From Pyropia yezoensis (Eukaryota > Rhodophyta > Bangiophyceae > Bangiales > Bangiaceae): 64,000 nt of DNA. Where the stretch lies: the NCBI GenBank assembly GCA_009829735.1, contig CM020620.1:5014299-5078298 (forward strand), written 5' to 3'. Within the stretch, counting starts at the first letter, position 1; every line of letters starts with the position of its first letter. A program made the position numbers and the translations under genes. Shown piece after piece: positions 22,075 through 33,393 of this stretch. The notes below the pieces were generated by a model. It had not been told where the DNA came from. It ran no database searches and saw only the letters and a program-made list of their open reading frames with translations.

Positions 22075-22350
22075 GACCGTGGCGCCGCTGCCAGCGCACA
22101 CCCCCCCCCCGCCCGTCGGTGCGGGGGCCGCTCCCCCTGTGCCCCCCCCCCCCCCCCCCTCGTTCTGGATGTCACCCCCCCCTTTGCCCGTGGCGCCGCT
22201 GCCAGCGCACACACACACCGCGGTCGCCGGCGCGGGGCCCCGCTCCCCTCGCCGCTGCCCCCCCCCACGCGCCCGCCCCCCCCTCAGAGGGCCGCCCCCC
22301 CTTTTTGCCCGTGTGGCGCCACCCCCAGCGCACGACCCCGCCGCCCGTTG
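22075..22350 (+). repeat. Degenerate tandem repeat, about three units of 110-120 bases
   Basis: The word GTGGCGCCGCTGCCAGCGCA recurs at about 22080 and 22189 and in altered form at 22311. Spacers are C-rich. Confidence 0.65.
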
Positions 22351-22910
22351 ATGCGGGCGGCGGGCCACCCGAGGCGGCGTGGGCCCCCCCCCCCCCCCTC
22401 CCCTGCTCCGCGTGCGGAACGGCAGACCTGCCGGGCGGCGGCGCAGCCGCGCGCGACTGCCAGTGGCGGGCGGGCCGCCACGGGCGGGGGCCGCGTGGGC
22501 CCGCCGCGGGCGCGGCGCCCGCCGCCCCGCCGGGCAGGGGGCGGGTGCATAAAGGGGGGCGCCGCGCGCGTCGGCGGCGACGCAACCCCCCCGCCGCCGC
22601 CGCCGCTGCCGCCGCCGCCACCGCCACCCGGCGGCCCGGCTGAGGTGCACAGCCGACGGCGGGCGCGCCACCCCCCCCCCCTCTCCCCCTGGCCTGCCCC
22701 GCACCGCCGCTGCCCCACCGCGGCTTGCCGCCCGCAGGCGGCGGGTGTCGCCCCGTTCACCCGGTGGGGCGGCGGCCGCAACGCGCAGCCCCCCTCCTCC
22801 CTCCTCTTCCCCCCTCCCCTCCCCTCCCCGTGGTCCTCCGCTCCCCTTACCCCCACCCTCCTCCCCCCCCCCCCCAGCCGTTTGGCGCGGACAGCGCGCG
22901 CCGCGCCGCC

Positions 22911-23291
22911 ATGCGCCGCCGCCACGCGGCCGCGGCCCCCGTGGCGGCGGTGGGCCTCCTCCTCCTCGCCGCCGCGGCGGTGGTGCTGGCTGCCGCCGCC
23001 GACCGGGCGGGCGGCCAGCGGCTGCCCCGCGGGTGGCGGGACCACTGGTGCGGCTCCTCCCGCGTCAACGCCTTTCGGTGCAAGCGCCGGTGCCCCCGCG
23101 GCACCCGCGGCGAGTGCCCCCGGGGGGAAGACTGCTACGCCCAGGTCTTTTGCGGCCTCTCCCGCCGCTCGTACTACTGCGGGTCCAACTGGGCCGACGC
23201 CTACGCCTGCCGCCGGCCGTGCCGGTCGGGCCAGGACAATGACTGCCCGGGGGCGGAGCGGTGCTACCGCGACATCAAATGCCGCCGCTGA
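22911..23291 (+). CDS. Small secreted or membrane-anchored protein with two six-cysteine modules
   Basis: A 126-residue protein. The start at 22911 is chosen because it opens a signal peptide or anchor (MRRRHAAAAPVAAVGLLLLA); a C-tract followed by CAG at 22865-22877 may be a splice acceptor in the 5'UTR. The mature part is two copies of one module. The first runs WCGSSRVNAFRCKRRC then ECPRGEDCYAQVFC. The second runs YCGSNWADAYACRRPC then DCPGAERCYRDIKC. Six cysteines are at matching positions in each. Similar CGxxWxDAxxxC...CPxGxxC modules occur in secreted, often carbohydrate-associated proteins of diatoms and oomycetes (from memory). A wall- or polysaccharide-binding role is an inference. 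Confidence 0.75.
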   Translation: MRRRHAAAAPVAAVGLLLLAAAAVVLAAAADRAGGQRLPRGWRDHWCGSSRVNAFRCKRRCPRGTRGECPRGEDCYAQVFCGLSRRSYYCGSNWADAYACRRPCRSGQDNDCPGAERCYRDIKCRR

Positions 23292-24849
23292 CGGGGGAGC
23301 TGTGTGGGGGGGGGAGGGGGGCGGCGTCGGCGCCACGCCCCTGGGGGGTCGACCCGCCCCCCGCCCCCCGCGCGCGGCCGACGGGCGGGGGCGGGTGGCT
23401 GCGCCGCAATGCCGTGCCGCCGGTTGCTGTACCAACAACCGTTTTGTGGCGCTGCCTTGTGCCGTCTCTCCTTTTTTTCCGCGCCGCGCGCGTGTCTGGC
23501 AAGCCAGCGTTGGTTGCGTCGCTCTGTTCTCCCCCGCGTGCTGCTGCGTGTAGGCACACGTCCCACGCGGTTGGATGGGGAACTGCATTGGTTTGATCTG
23601 GTCGGTGCTGTGCGCGGGGGGCACCCGCAGCTGCCGGTGCGTTGGTGGTGTGCCCGCACGCTGGAAAGCTTTGGAAAAAGGATGCAGTACGCACGGCGTC
23701 CGATCATCTGTTTTGTGAAGGCGCACTTGACCAGGTGTGGGCTCTGTTCCAGCTGAGATCGTGGCGCGCGCGTCCCGAGGTGTGGGCTTCATGAGGTCAA
23801 ACTCGACCCTTTTTGACACCCCACGAAAATGAACCTGATCATGCATTGATGCTCGGTTCTGACAGTCAACACTGGCGGCCACTCCTTCGCGCCTTCCGGC
23901 CCGCTTCCCTCCTACCTCGCGCCCTCAGGCTCGGGTATTATGCACGTGCACGGGAAATTTTTGAATTCCGGATTCCACAAACCCCCAAAACAGCCCCCAA
24001 AACGACCAGCATCCGGCCACATGCGCCCATTGGAAACCCAAAAATGTATGAACATCCAGCCAAACGTAGTGAGCAGCGCGATCCAAGTACAATATTTACG
24101 ATTCATGACATGAAAAATCGCACTCATCTGCCTGCGTTCAAGGGCGCGTCGTTTCCAACAGAGCGCTTCTTTGTTATCTTCGAGCCAGGCTCTTCAGAGA
24201 AGGCACCAGTAGGTGCTACAGGTAGTCTCGCTGGCAAGTGCCACTCGTACAGAGGTCGTTGAACAAGCACCAGGGTGCTGACCGAAGCTCAACAATGGGC
24301 AGCTCTTTTGTGATCACTGAGCGGAGTCCCGTCGCCGTCTTGGGCTTGCTCACACGTCGGACGTGCATTGTCGGTGTCACTGGATAACCACTCTTTTTCA
24401 TTGTTTGCCGTCGGGGCTCAGTGTGAGCACATTTTGTTGAAAAAGCACAATCCTCTTTTTTAATAGAGCTTTCATTGCCTGAGATCTACTGCACTTGACG
24501 GCAATGAATCAATTATGTGGGACTATGTAGAGAATTTTTGTCAGACTCAGACTTTGTTGAAATGGATCTAATTCAATCAAGTACTGCCTGCCAGTCTTGA
24601 TACTCAGTCATACTCGGGCAGATCTTGTCGCGGGACGCATGGCCTGTTCGTGTCATTGTCGTGCGCCCGCTGTGCGCTGTGCGCCGCCGCCGGCGGCAGG
24701 ACTGGCGGCAAGCCGACGGCCGCCTTCGCGGTCCCACCGGCGGTCCCGCGTGGGGCCGGCTGCCGTCGCACTGGGACGCCCGCCGCAATGGCAGCTGCGC
24801 GGCCGCGGGGCGCCTGCCGCCACCTGTCCCTGCGGGTGCAAAGCTATAT
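23292..24849. other. 1.5 kb without a recognised gene; GC falls sharply after 23800
   Basis: Short frames only. The segment 23900-24560 is AT-richer and resembles other transposon-derived stretches in the window, but no element ends were found. Confidence 0.4.
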
Positions 24850-25470
24850 CCAGATATGCGGCGGTGCGTCTGGCCGCGGCGGTCGGCGGCGCCGTGCCGG
24901 TGGTGTGCGGGGGTGGGCGGCGGCGGGTACGTCGGCGGCCAGGCGCCGTCGCTTGCGGCGGCGGTGCTAGGGGCCCCGGCGGTGCGTCTGGCCGCGGTGG
25001 TTCGTCTGGTCGCGGCGGTCCGCGGCGCTGTGCCGGTGGTGTGCGGGGGTGGGCGGCGGCCATTTTTTTCGGGGCGGTCGGCGGCGACGTGCCGGTTGTG
25101 TGCGGGGGTGGGCAGCGGCCCCGTCGGTGGCCAGGCGCCGTAGCTTGCGGCGGCGGTGCTTTGGGCCGCGGCGGTGCGTCAGGCCGCGGCGGTCGGCGGC
25201 GCCGTGCCTGTGGTGTGCGGCGGTGGGCGGTGGCCACGTCGGCGGCTAGGCGTCGTCGCTCGCGGCGGCGGTGCTCGGGGCCCCGGCGGTGCGCCTGGCC
25301 GAGGCGGTCGGCGGCGCCGTGCCTGTGGTGTGCGGCGGTGGGCGGCGGCCACGTCGGCGGCTAGGCGCCGTCGCTCGCGGCGGCGGTGCTCGGGGCCCCG
25401 GCGGTGCGCCTGGCCGCGGCGGTCAGCGGCGCCGTGCCTGTGGTGTGAGGGGGTGCGGCGGTCGGCAGGG
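24850..25470 (+). repeat. GC-rich tandem array with a 115-base period
   Basis: The word GTGTGCGG(C/G)GGTGGGCGG recurs; the last three units are regular (GCCGTGCCTG at 25201, 25316 and 25431, 115 bases apart), while earlier ones at about 24891, 25027 and 25086 are irregular. Plus frames through the array are Gly/Arg/Val/Ala-rich by-products of the repeat. Confidence 0.8.
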
Positions 25471-25910
25471 CTGTTGCGGCCATGGACGGCATAGTTTGGC
25501 CGGTCCCGCAGGACGGACCTGTGCCTATGGAGGGTGTTGTGTACGCACATCCCTTGGAGGACGGCAGGACGGCTGCGGCGGCGACGGGTGCGACGGCGAC
25601 GGGGACGGCGTCGACGGCGGCGACGGCGGTGACGGGAACGGGTGCGGCGGCGGAGGCGGGGACTGATGCCTTCGGCGGGGGGTCTGTAGGGGTCGCCACG
25701 CCCCGCACCACTCGTGTGGCCGCGACGGGTGCGGCGGCGGTTACCCGTGGCCGCCAGCTGCGGGCCGCCTCGACTCGTCCCCGTTCCAATTCTCGTTGAG
25801 CGGGCTTCCCAGGGGAGGGTTCTGTCCTGTCGTGACTGGTCGGTTTCTTTGTCATTGTGAACACTGTTTGTTTTGTACTCGAGGCACGGTGTGCTGGTGT
25901 ATTTCTTACA

Positions 25911-26045
25911 GTGTCTTTTTTCTTTCTTGGCGGCCCGCGTGGCGCGCTTGTGTCTTTTTACCGTGTTTTTTTTTTCTTGTCGGCCCGTATGGTGCGCTTG
26001 TGTTTTTTTTACCGTGTCTTTCTTTTTCTTGGCGGCTCGCATGGG
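25911..26045 (+). repeat. Three tandem units of 51-52 bases
   Basis: Units start at 25911, 25963 and 26014, each GTGTxTTTTT then CTTGGCGGCCCGxxTGG and GCGCTTGTG; the third is partial. Confidence 0.85.
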
Positions 26046-26122
26046 AGACTAGCCCGTCCTGGCTGTGAACGGGGGCCCTTCGTGCGGGGGGGACCTCTGC
26101 GGAATGGCGCGAAACGTGCGGA

Positions 26123-26188
26123 TGGCGGCGGGAGTAGGTTGGCGCGCGGGGCAGGGTGGCGGCGGGAGTAGGTTGGCGCGCGGAGCAG
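26123..26188 (+). repeat. 34-base direct repeat, two copies
   Basis: TGGCGGCGGGAGTAGGTTGG starts at 26123 and again at 26157. Confidence 0.9.
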
Positions 26189-27525
26189 ATGATGAAGTGT
26201 AGTCAAATGCTGTAATTCAACCGAGGCCGTCGGGGGGCTGAAGAGGTATTCTCGCGCATATGAGGAGCTCCGCACCACATGGGGGAGAGAACTTGAAGGC
26301 CATCGCCAGCTGTCCTGCGGATGTCCCCACTACTGTTTATTTTCCAGGCTGCGGGACGGAAAGTAAAATCAAAGAGGCCGCGTCCTGTTTGAAAGCCATA
26401 TAATATTCGGATCAGCATCCTGGTTCTCACGTCCTGTTGGCCGGAGCGCATGCAACGACAGCCAAGCACCAGGATTCTGCGGAGGAAGAGCGCCCAGAGC
26501 CCACGGTGCCATGCCACTCGCGTGCGAGAACTAGGATCGTGCTGAAACTTGATAGGCTCGGTTATCCGGATGTGGTGCACGTGCATCGGAGGGGAGCCCG
26601 TCCTCACCCCCCCCCCCTCCCCCCTCCCCCTGGCCGGCCGCCCTTCTACGGTTGCCGCAGCTGCGCCTGGATCCACGGCCGCCCCGCGCTCGTGCGGACG
26701 TAAAAGTCCCCATTCTCCCCCGGACACCGGTTCCGCCCTTTGACCGACCGGAACCCACGTCGCGCCGACGGTAGGCACAGAACGGCCCAAAAACAAAGCA
26801 TGTCTCTTAGAACAAAGCATGGGCGGGCGTGCGCACTAAGGAGTGCAGCCCCAGTTTGCCCGAAACGAAGGGGGTCCCGTGGATTGCGCTCAGCGCGCCC
26901 CACCAGCCGGCTCCAAACGCCGGTCGGCCGGGAGGTCCGACCGGCTGTAAGGGCCAGCAGGGCCAAATTCAATCAATCCCTTGGCCGGCCAGCCAGTCAC
27001 CAGCCAGCTGGCCGAATTCAGTCAATCCCCCAGCCGGCGAGCCAGTCATATCACACTCAGCCGCCGGCGAGGATGTGTGGTGTCTGTGGGAGATTGGGCC
27101 GGAGTTCGGTACCAATACTTTGGAGATTCGGGTCAAGTGGACCTGACCGGAAGTCGAAACTCACCCGACCCACGATGGTGAAACTTCTGACTTCTGGACG
27201 GAAAATCGACTAGGACTTCCGACATACTAGAGCAGGGTAATGCTGCTGGTATTTGTTTCTTGGGATTTTTGCACGGGAGCCAGACGGATTTCTACGCTTT
27301 GAGTGCTTTGCATGTGGAGTGATATGATTGGTTTGTTTGAGGGTTCATTTTCTGAGTGTTTTGAGGGGTTGCGTGAGCGTGTGAGGAGGGTTGATAAGGA
27401 GGGACAGCAAGGCGGGGAGGGCCCACCTTGGCTGGCCAAGCAAGAAAACACCGTCTGGCTCCGACACATCTTGTTCGTGCCTTGGTGAGCTGACCCGTTC
27501 ACCACACGCAAGTTCCTTGTTCGGC
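26189..27525. other. 1.3 kb without a recognised gene, including a 49-base direct repeat
   Basis: A minus frame at 26203-26820 is open for 205 codons but shows no motif. A direct repeat starts GGCC(A/G)AATTCA at 26961 and 27010. The final 300 bases lead into the gag-protease LTR element. Confidence 0.4.
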
Positions 27526-27623
27526 TGTGTGGAGGTGCTTGCTTCCGGTGTCCCAAGTTGGGATATCGGCAATACTCCTCTTCCTTCCCTGACTCGGGGT
27601 TGGTGGTTGGGAGTGCTACTACA
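27526..27623 (+). repeat. 5' LTR of the gag-protease element
   Basis: Starts TGTGTGGAGGTGC and ends CTACTACA; followed two bases later by the primer-binding site. Very short for an LTR. Confidence 0.65.
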
Positions 27624-30600
27624 GTTGGTGGATCAGCGGGGGAGAGGGTATCGACTTTGGTACCTCCCTTGACCGGAGACGGGACCAAGTTGGCCCCTCT
27701 CCCCCTTCGGCACCGAGACTTCCGGTGACACGATCGACTCGCCTACGTTCCGAGCGTTCGCTGGGTGACGAGGTTGGCCACCGTGAGTCGTGGTGGGAGA
27801 CCCGGAGTTTCGGGAAACCTCACCGCCTTCCTTGAGGCAGGTGGAGGGGTGGAACGTGCTCTAGGAACTCCCTAGCTGACGATCCCCGACTCTGGACACC
27901 GTTTGGTCGTTTTGGTTGACTCCACGTGACTCTTGTGGAGATGGCTGGTGAGGGAGACCCCCCCATTGCGCCGAGTGTACCTGGGGAGGGGGAGCGTAGT
28001 CCTCCCCCGACGGGCGGAGTACCACCCAGGCCGGGCAGTGCGGATGTGGTGGGTCCAGAGGTTGGACCCCGACGGCGGTCGGCCAGGTTCCTTCCCAGGC
28101 CGTCCCCGGAAGAGACGGGCGGAGTTCGCCCTTCTCCGGTAGGAGCGCCGAGCCAGCGTCAGGCTCCGGCAACCTCTTCGGGGAGTGACGACACTCACTT
28201 CGGCATGGGACCGCCGACCGGCAGAGGTGACGGGACGGGGGGTTCCGTACCCCGGGTTGGTGGGTCCGCGCCACGACTGGTGCCGGAAGGACCGGGTGGG
28301 AGCTCGAGTCAAGCTCCACCTGGGTCATCCGGTATCGTGGATGACTCGGTGATGACTGCCATCGCACAAGTCGTGCGAGAGGAGGTGGGGAAGGCGTTGA
28401 AGGGGAACACCCCTCCGCCTGAGCAGGCCTCGAGGCGTCAGAAGCGACGGGAGATTCGACGTACTCTCCGTCGTGAGGTGGACTCAGAGTCTGAGTCCTC
28501 TGCAAGTGTCAAGTCGGGTAAAGAGGATCTTACCCGACGTGGTCGTGTGACTCACACGGACCGTCTTGGGACTAGAGTCGTCCCAGGAAAGATAGTGGGG
28601 AATAATCCATTGTTCAAGGATGTCTTCGACTGTGAGACATATGGGTTGGTCAACAAGTCGTTGACCTACTCGAATAGTCAGGCCCGTACCCTGGGCCGGC
28701 GCAAGAAACACGTTGCGCAATCCTTCGGGGTCCGTTCAGAATGGGACGGGACACCACCCCTGAAGGTCTTCCAGTTTTTGCGGAAGTTCGCAAAAGCCTG
28801 TGATGACAATGATGTCTCTGAAGCTGAAGCGTTTTTCATGCTTTAGGACTTCACCAAGGAGCCACTCCGCTCCGAGGTGATGAACGTCATGCCAAGTCGG
28901 CATGGTGGGAACCCGGGTGAGGTGACCTCCTACCTGGAGTTGGTTAATTGGATCCTTCGTCTTCACGCAGACGAGGCTTCCTTGGCTGTGCAGGTTGAAG
29001 AATTCAACCGCGCCACCCAGAGTAAGGGTGAAGAGGAACGGGAGTTCGCTGAACGACTCCGTCAGCTGAACGTCCTCTGTGGATTCCTATATCCCCAAGG
29101 AGTCATTAAGGGACGCTTTGTGGAGGGTGTCCACCGAGCAGCTCGAGCGACTGTGCGAGAGCGTAATACTCCGACCATGACTCTGGCGGAGTTGGCACGC
29201 ATCGCCCAGACTAACGGTGATGAGTACCGCTGGCTCGTGTCTGAGCAGCGGAAGGAACGAGAGAAAGAAGCTAAGGGAGTGGAAGCAAGTCGCTTCCGCA
29301 GAACTGCAAGGGTGCCTTCCTACACGCGGACGTACCCTGCAGTACCTTCGTCCTCAACTCGAGAGATGGAAGGTATGGTGGCCGCTATCCCTGATAAGTC
29401 ACTGGGAAAAGCGGGGCCATCGGCGTCAATGAGTGATCGGCCGTGTCGGCAGTGTTCCAAGTCGGGACACTGGGCAGCCCAATGCCCCACTCTGGACGTT
29501 CGACTGAGAGCCCTGTTGGCTCGTATTGGGAAGCTCGGTATTCCGAGGACTGATTCGGATACCCGGCCGCGCACCACACGTGTGACGGCCATGACTCAAC
29601 CTCAGTCAGAGAATGAGTCCACGCTTGAGAAGGGGGAAACCTCTTCCCCCAGCCCATGTGGCAAGGATACTCCATCATCCGAGTCGGATGAGGGAAACGC
29701 CTAGCCGCTGGGACTAAGACTGACCCAAAGGCTCCAGCGGTAATGAAGCGGGTTGCTTCACACTCACCGACCCATGGGAGAGTGAAGGTCCTGACTCGAC
29801 CTCGAGGGGTGAGGCCTAGAGACAAGGTCCCTCCTCAGAAGCACGACCCGAGTCGGATTGTGTCAGTGCTGGTAGGGAGTAATTACCAGGTCGCAGCTCG
29901 ACTCTGGCTGCAGGATGGATATGAGTTTACCTCTCGTGTCATAGTCGACACAGGCTCTGCTGCCTCTCTCATTAGGCAAGACTTATTGCCAGAGGGGACG
30001 GATGTGAGTCCCGCCGGCTCACCCGAGTGGCGTATGTTTGATGTCAATGGGGGACTCCTCCCCATTGTTGGGTCTATTGCATTGACTGTTTGCATTGGAT
30101 TCTACCAGACGCAGGTGAACTTTGGAGTAGTCTCCAATATGTCAGTCCCCGTACTCCTGGGAACTGACTATCTGGACCTCCATGTCCCGGCCGTCTGTGG
30201 ACCGGAAGGGGTAATCCGAATGCGTAATGGAGAGACTGTCCCCATATTGAGTAAAGGGAGGACTGTTTCCCCTACGACTCATCAACCTAGGGAAAACTCT
30301 CCCAAGAGTGGAGGCTCTACGACCCATGTACGAGTATGTAAGGGTACGGTAGTCCCGCCCCGATCAAGGACCTTTGTGCGAGTACGCACACGGTTTCGAG
30401 GGAATGGACTCGTTTCCCCCGTGGACCGAGTCTATCATACTCACCAAGTGCAAGTTGCATGGGGCCCCATGACTTGTGGGGATGACCAAACTTGGTGGGT
30501 GGAGGTCCTCAACACGTCGGAGGAACGCCGACACCCAGGTTAGGGGGCCCACCCACACGGGAGTCCACCCGTGGAGCACCCTGACCAGGTGGGGGACGAC

Positions 30601-30788
30601 TTTCCCCCACACCTGTTTCTTGTGGAGGGGGCTCGTCTACCCAGGTTAGGGCAGAGAGCGCACCCCACGGAGAGGGACTGCCTCTCCCGGAGGGCCCCGC
30701 CGGACGCGAGTGCAACCCCGGCGCAACCCTGGTGCACGCTAGACGCCAGCGATGCACCGTACTTTGCATCCCGACTCGGGAATTCGGC

Positions 30789-30886
30789 TGTGTGGAGGTG
30801 CTTGCTTCCGGTGTCCCAAGTTGGGATATCGGCAATACTCCTCTTCCTTCCCTGACTCGGGGTTGGTGGTTGGGAGTACTGCTACA
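30789..30886 (+). repeat. 3' LTR of the gag-protease element
   Basis: Same length as the 5' copy with two substitutions near its end. Confidence 0.65.
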
Positions 30887-32154
30887 GTGTCCTTGGTGTC
30901 GGTTCATCATGTGACTCGTCCTTGATTGCCAGCTTTCGGCCAGCGCAGAGAATAATGTTCTGGCAGGCACAGACAGGGATGTCCTCCCGTGATTGGTCGA
31001 CAATGTCACTCGTTCCTCGTTGTCGAGCTTTGGACATCCACGACCAGGTTCCGACAGTGAGTTGACGAAGGTCTTCGTGCGGCCAGCCGACGTTTGCAGA
31101 ATGTCAGGAGTACAGCGCGGTGTCGCCCAGGGTAATGGGGAGTTGGTCTGTCTTGGGAGGAGTTAGCGGGGCAGGACATGTAAGGAGAGGTCCCAGTCCA
31201 TATCCCCTGGGTTCCAGGCGTGGATTTAAGGGGCAAAGCATTACACGGTCCGTCGGGTTTGCACCCGGGCAAGGTCCCGCTCTGTTGATGGACAGACTTG
31301 CAGCTGCCTCCGCGACGGTGAACGGGCCTTTGGGGGCGTTACCCGGTGGTGCTGCGGCACCTGCCAGTCGAGGAGCGCACCCGAACGGCGATTAGGGCGG
31401 TGGTGATCCCTGTTTTTTTGGTTCACCGGTGACCATACGTGCGTGGCACGTATGGTAGTAGCGGGGTTCACGTATCGGCGAGTTTCGTCCAGTGTCTCAT
31501 AGAGCATCGGCTGGACTCCCACGCTTCTCGGATTGTGCCAAAACATTTCTACGAAACCTGCGAGTCGCCTGCAAAAGCCACGTAATCAAACAATCAACAA
31601 AGCTACAAGGCTGGGTCACTCTGCTGTCACCAGAAGCGGCTGGAGGATGGTTTTCCGTGGCTAAAACGGCCGTGAGGCAGCATGGACATGGCGTGCACCT
31701 CGGCTCATCGTGGGGATGACGCAGGCCTGCCTTGCCGTCTCTAGGGGAGGGCGCTCATTGGCTGGGACCGTCAGATGCGGATCAATAATCTTCATATTTG
31801 TGCCCGAGCGATTTCGGACTTCAGGTCTGTACATACTCGAGTGATGCTGCGTGCCCTCGAGTGCCGCCCTACCTGCTCAGCCCCCCACCTGCACGTCCTC
31901 ATAAACAACACACGAGGGGGTCGAAGTGCACGCACTGCGTTTGTTTCACAAAGGCAGACGACCATAGACGGGGCAAACATGCTGTCGTATACACGCCGAG
32001 CACACTCCCCTCCTTATTCCCCCCGACCGCAAACCCCAAACAGCTCCCCGCATCCCCGGCCCGCGTAAATGCACATGTATCTGACCTGCGGCCTCTCTCC
32101 GTCCACGTACCTCAGGTAACGTACCTCAGGTAACTACTAATCGGTTTTGGTGAT
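30887..32154. other. 1.3 kb without a gene
   Basis: Short frames only. Contains one perfect hairpin (separate entry) and a tandem ACCTCAGGTAAC(G)T duplication near 32108-32133. Confidence 0.4.
31432..31456. repeat. Perfect palindrome, 11-base arms and 3-base loop
   Basis: ACCATACGTGC (31432-31442), loop GTG, then its exact complement (31446-31456). A preceding T run makes it terminator-like, but it is in no known gene context. Confidence 0.85.
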
Positions 32155-33283
32155 TGTGGCGAGACCCGCTCACTGTACCCTCCACCGAGTTGGTGGCAAC
32201 GGTGATGGTGTCTCACGTAAAGTTTTGAACCAGAAGAGTGGAAGTCGCACACACACAACCACTATTGTGGAGCAAACCCCGCACGACAAATCAAGATGAT
32301 GGTGTGTCGAACAACAGTTGCTTGATCGAGACGGGGAGGAAACGCCCAGCCCTGATGTCTCTCCCCTCTTCTCCCCAGGGTCCTCTCAGAATCTCGCCTC
32401 TCAAAATCTCCCACCCCAGCTCCTGCCCACTCGGCTGCACGGAAATTCAGTACGATAAAGTGCAGAACACCTTCCAATTCAAGTTGGATTTACTATCGCG
32501 CGTTTCAGAAAGATGATGAGACGCGGGTCGAGCCCCATGCATGTCACAGCAGATCTACGCTGTTGTACATGTAACTCTCGCCCGCCCGTTGGCTACCGCG
32601 ATCGAAGAGGAAATGGCGGAAGCAGGCATCCCATACGTGTTCTCTCATTCAGCATTCTTAGTGTGACCCTCTTCCGCTCCACATCTGAGAGCTGCGCGGG
32701 TCTCTCGCCCGAGTGCCCTGTCCCTTCGCATGACATGACTCAAAGGCCCGAGTCCTCTGCTTGGGCCTTGCCAGATGGGTCACAGCAGCCCAAGCTTGTC
32801 ACTGCCGACGTCCACGCAACGCAGGCTACTTCACATGGACCAATCAGCGTGCCGTAACCCGCTCGGAGTCGCTGATCGGGGCTTTCCATGCAGGCCCAAG
32901 CAGTCAAGGCAGGTCACAGCAGTCCACGGCCCGTCCGAGCGACAACGAGATTCTGAACCTCGGTCTTAGGCCAAGAAAGCCGCGGGCGCCGCCACAGATG
33001 AGTGGCCTGAACTGTGGCTCAGTCCCGCGGTCTGGTACCGCCTAGCAGTTGATTGTGGCCGAGAGCGCGTGTTCGCAGAGAGCGAACTGTATGAGATTCT
33101 CGCGGTGCCCTGCATGAGGCTCAACTCGCTTCTCATCAAATTTCTGAAACGCGCCATATTAAACTAACTATCCCTGTCTTAAGAAATAAAGATCCAAATG
33201 CAATGAGAAAACCGATAGTTCCGGTTGTCCCTGCGGAACTGTGTTGCACGTGCTGTCCCCTGCGTGGGATCAATACTGCAACA
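32155..33283 (+). mobile_element. Solo LTR of family A, interrupted by an inverted-repeat element (fossil)
   Basis: Starts TGTGGC and ends TGCAACA; apart from the insertion (32497-33156) its 466 bases align along the whole 469-base chromovirus LTR with many substitutions. Flanking pentamers GTGAT and GCGAT look like a target duplication with one change. No internal region is present. Old, judged by divergence from the young LTR pair. Confidence 0.75.
32497..33156. mobile_element. MITE-like element nested inside the solo LTR, 3-base target duplication
   Basis: 660 bases with inverted ends: the left has GCGCGTTTCAGAAA then GATGAGA, and the right has TCTCATC then TTTCTGAAACGCGC. It is flanked by TAT on both sides (32494-32496 and 33157-33159), and the outer LTR sequence reads through if one TAT is removed. 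A 3-base duplication fits PIF/Harbinger-type transposition, and a Harbinger transposase relic lies 4.6 kb downstream. Confidence 0.7.
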
Positions 33284-33393
33284 GCGATCGTCGAAACGGG
33301 GGGCAGTCGATCGTCGATGATTGACGCCACGACCGCTGCGTCTGGCTCGCTGCCTCACTAGACGACGCGGAACTGTGCCGAGAACTTCGCCAC

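Larger units (their letters stand above)
27526..30886 (+). mobile_element. Non-autonomous Ty3/gypsy-type LTR element carrying gag and protease only (fossil)
   Basis: 98-base terminal direct repeats (27526-27623 and 30789-30886) begin TGTGTGG, end CTACA and differ at two bases. The primer-binding site TGGTGGATCAGCGGGGGA (27626-27643) lies two bases inside the 5' LTR and closely matches that of the family A chromovirus. Gag-like coding (27941-29704) shares blocks such as EWDGTPPL, FLRKFAKACDDN and EVTSYLELVNW with the chromovirus Gag and ends in a CCHC knuckle, CRQCSKSGHWAAQC. A separate frame (29743-30543) is a retropepsin with IVDTGSAASLIRQ. No reverse transcriptase or integrase is present, so it would depend on a helper. 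No matching target duplication was found. It carries at least one break. The close LTRs suggest moderate to recent age. Confidence 0.75.

Noticed and set aside
24597-25364. 255-codon Gly/Arg/Val-rich frame
   Set aside because: Entirely explained by the 115-base tandem array.
24850-25470. CRISPR-like array
   Set aside because: Units are adjacent with no unique spacers, and the DNA is eukaryotic nuclear.
31120-31395. Small plus frame after the gag-protease element as a host gene
   Set aside because: No motif, no conserved start context, in decayed DNA.
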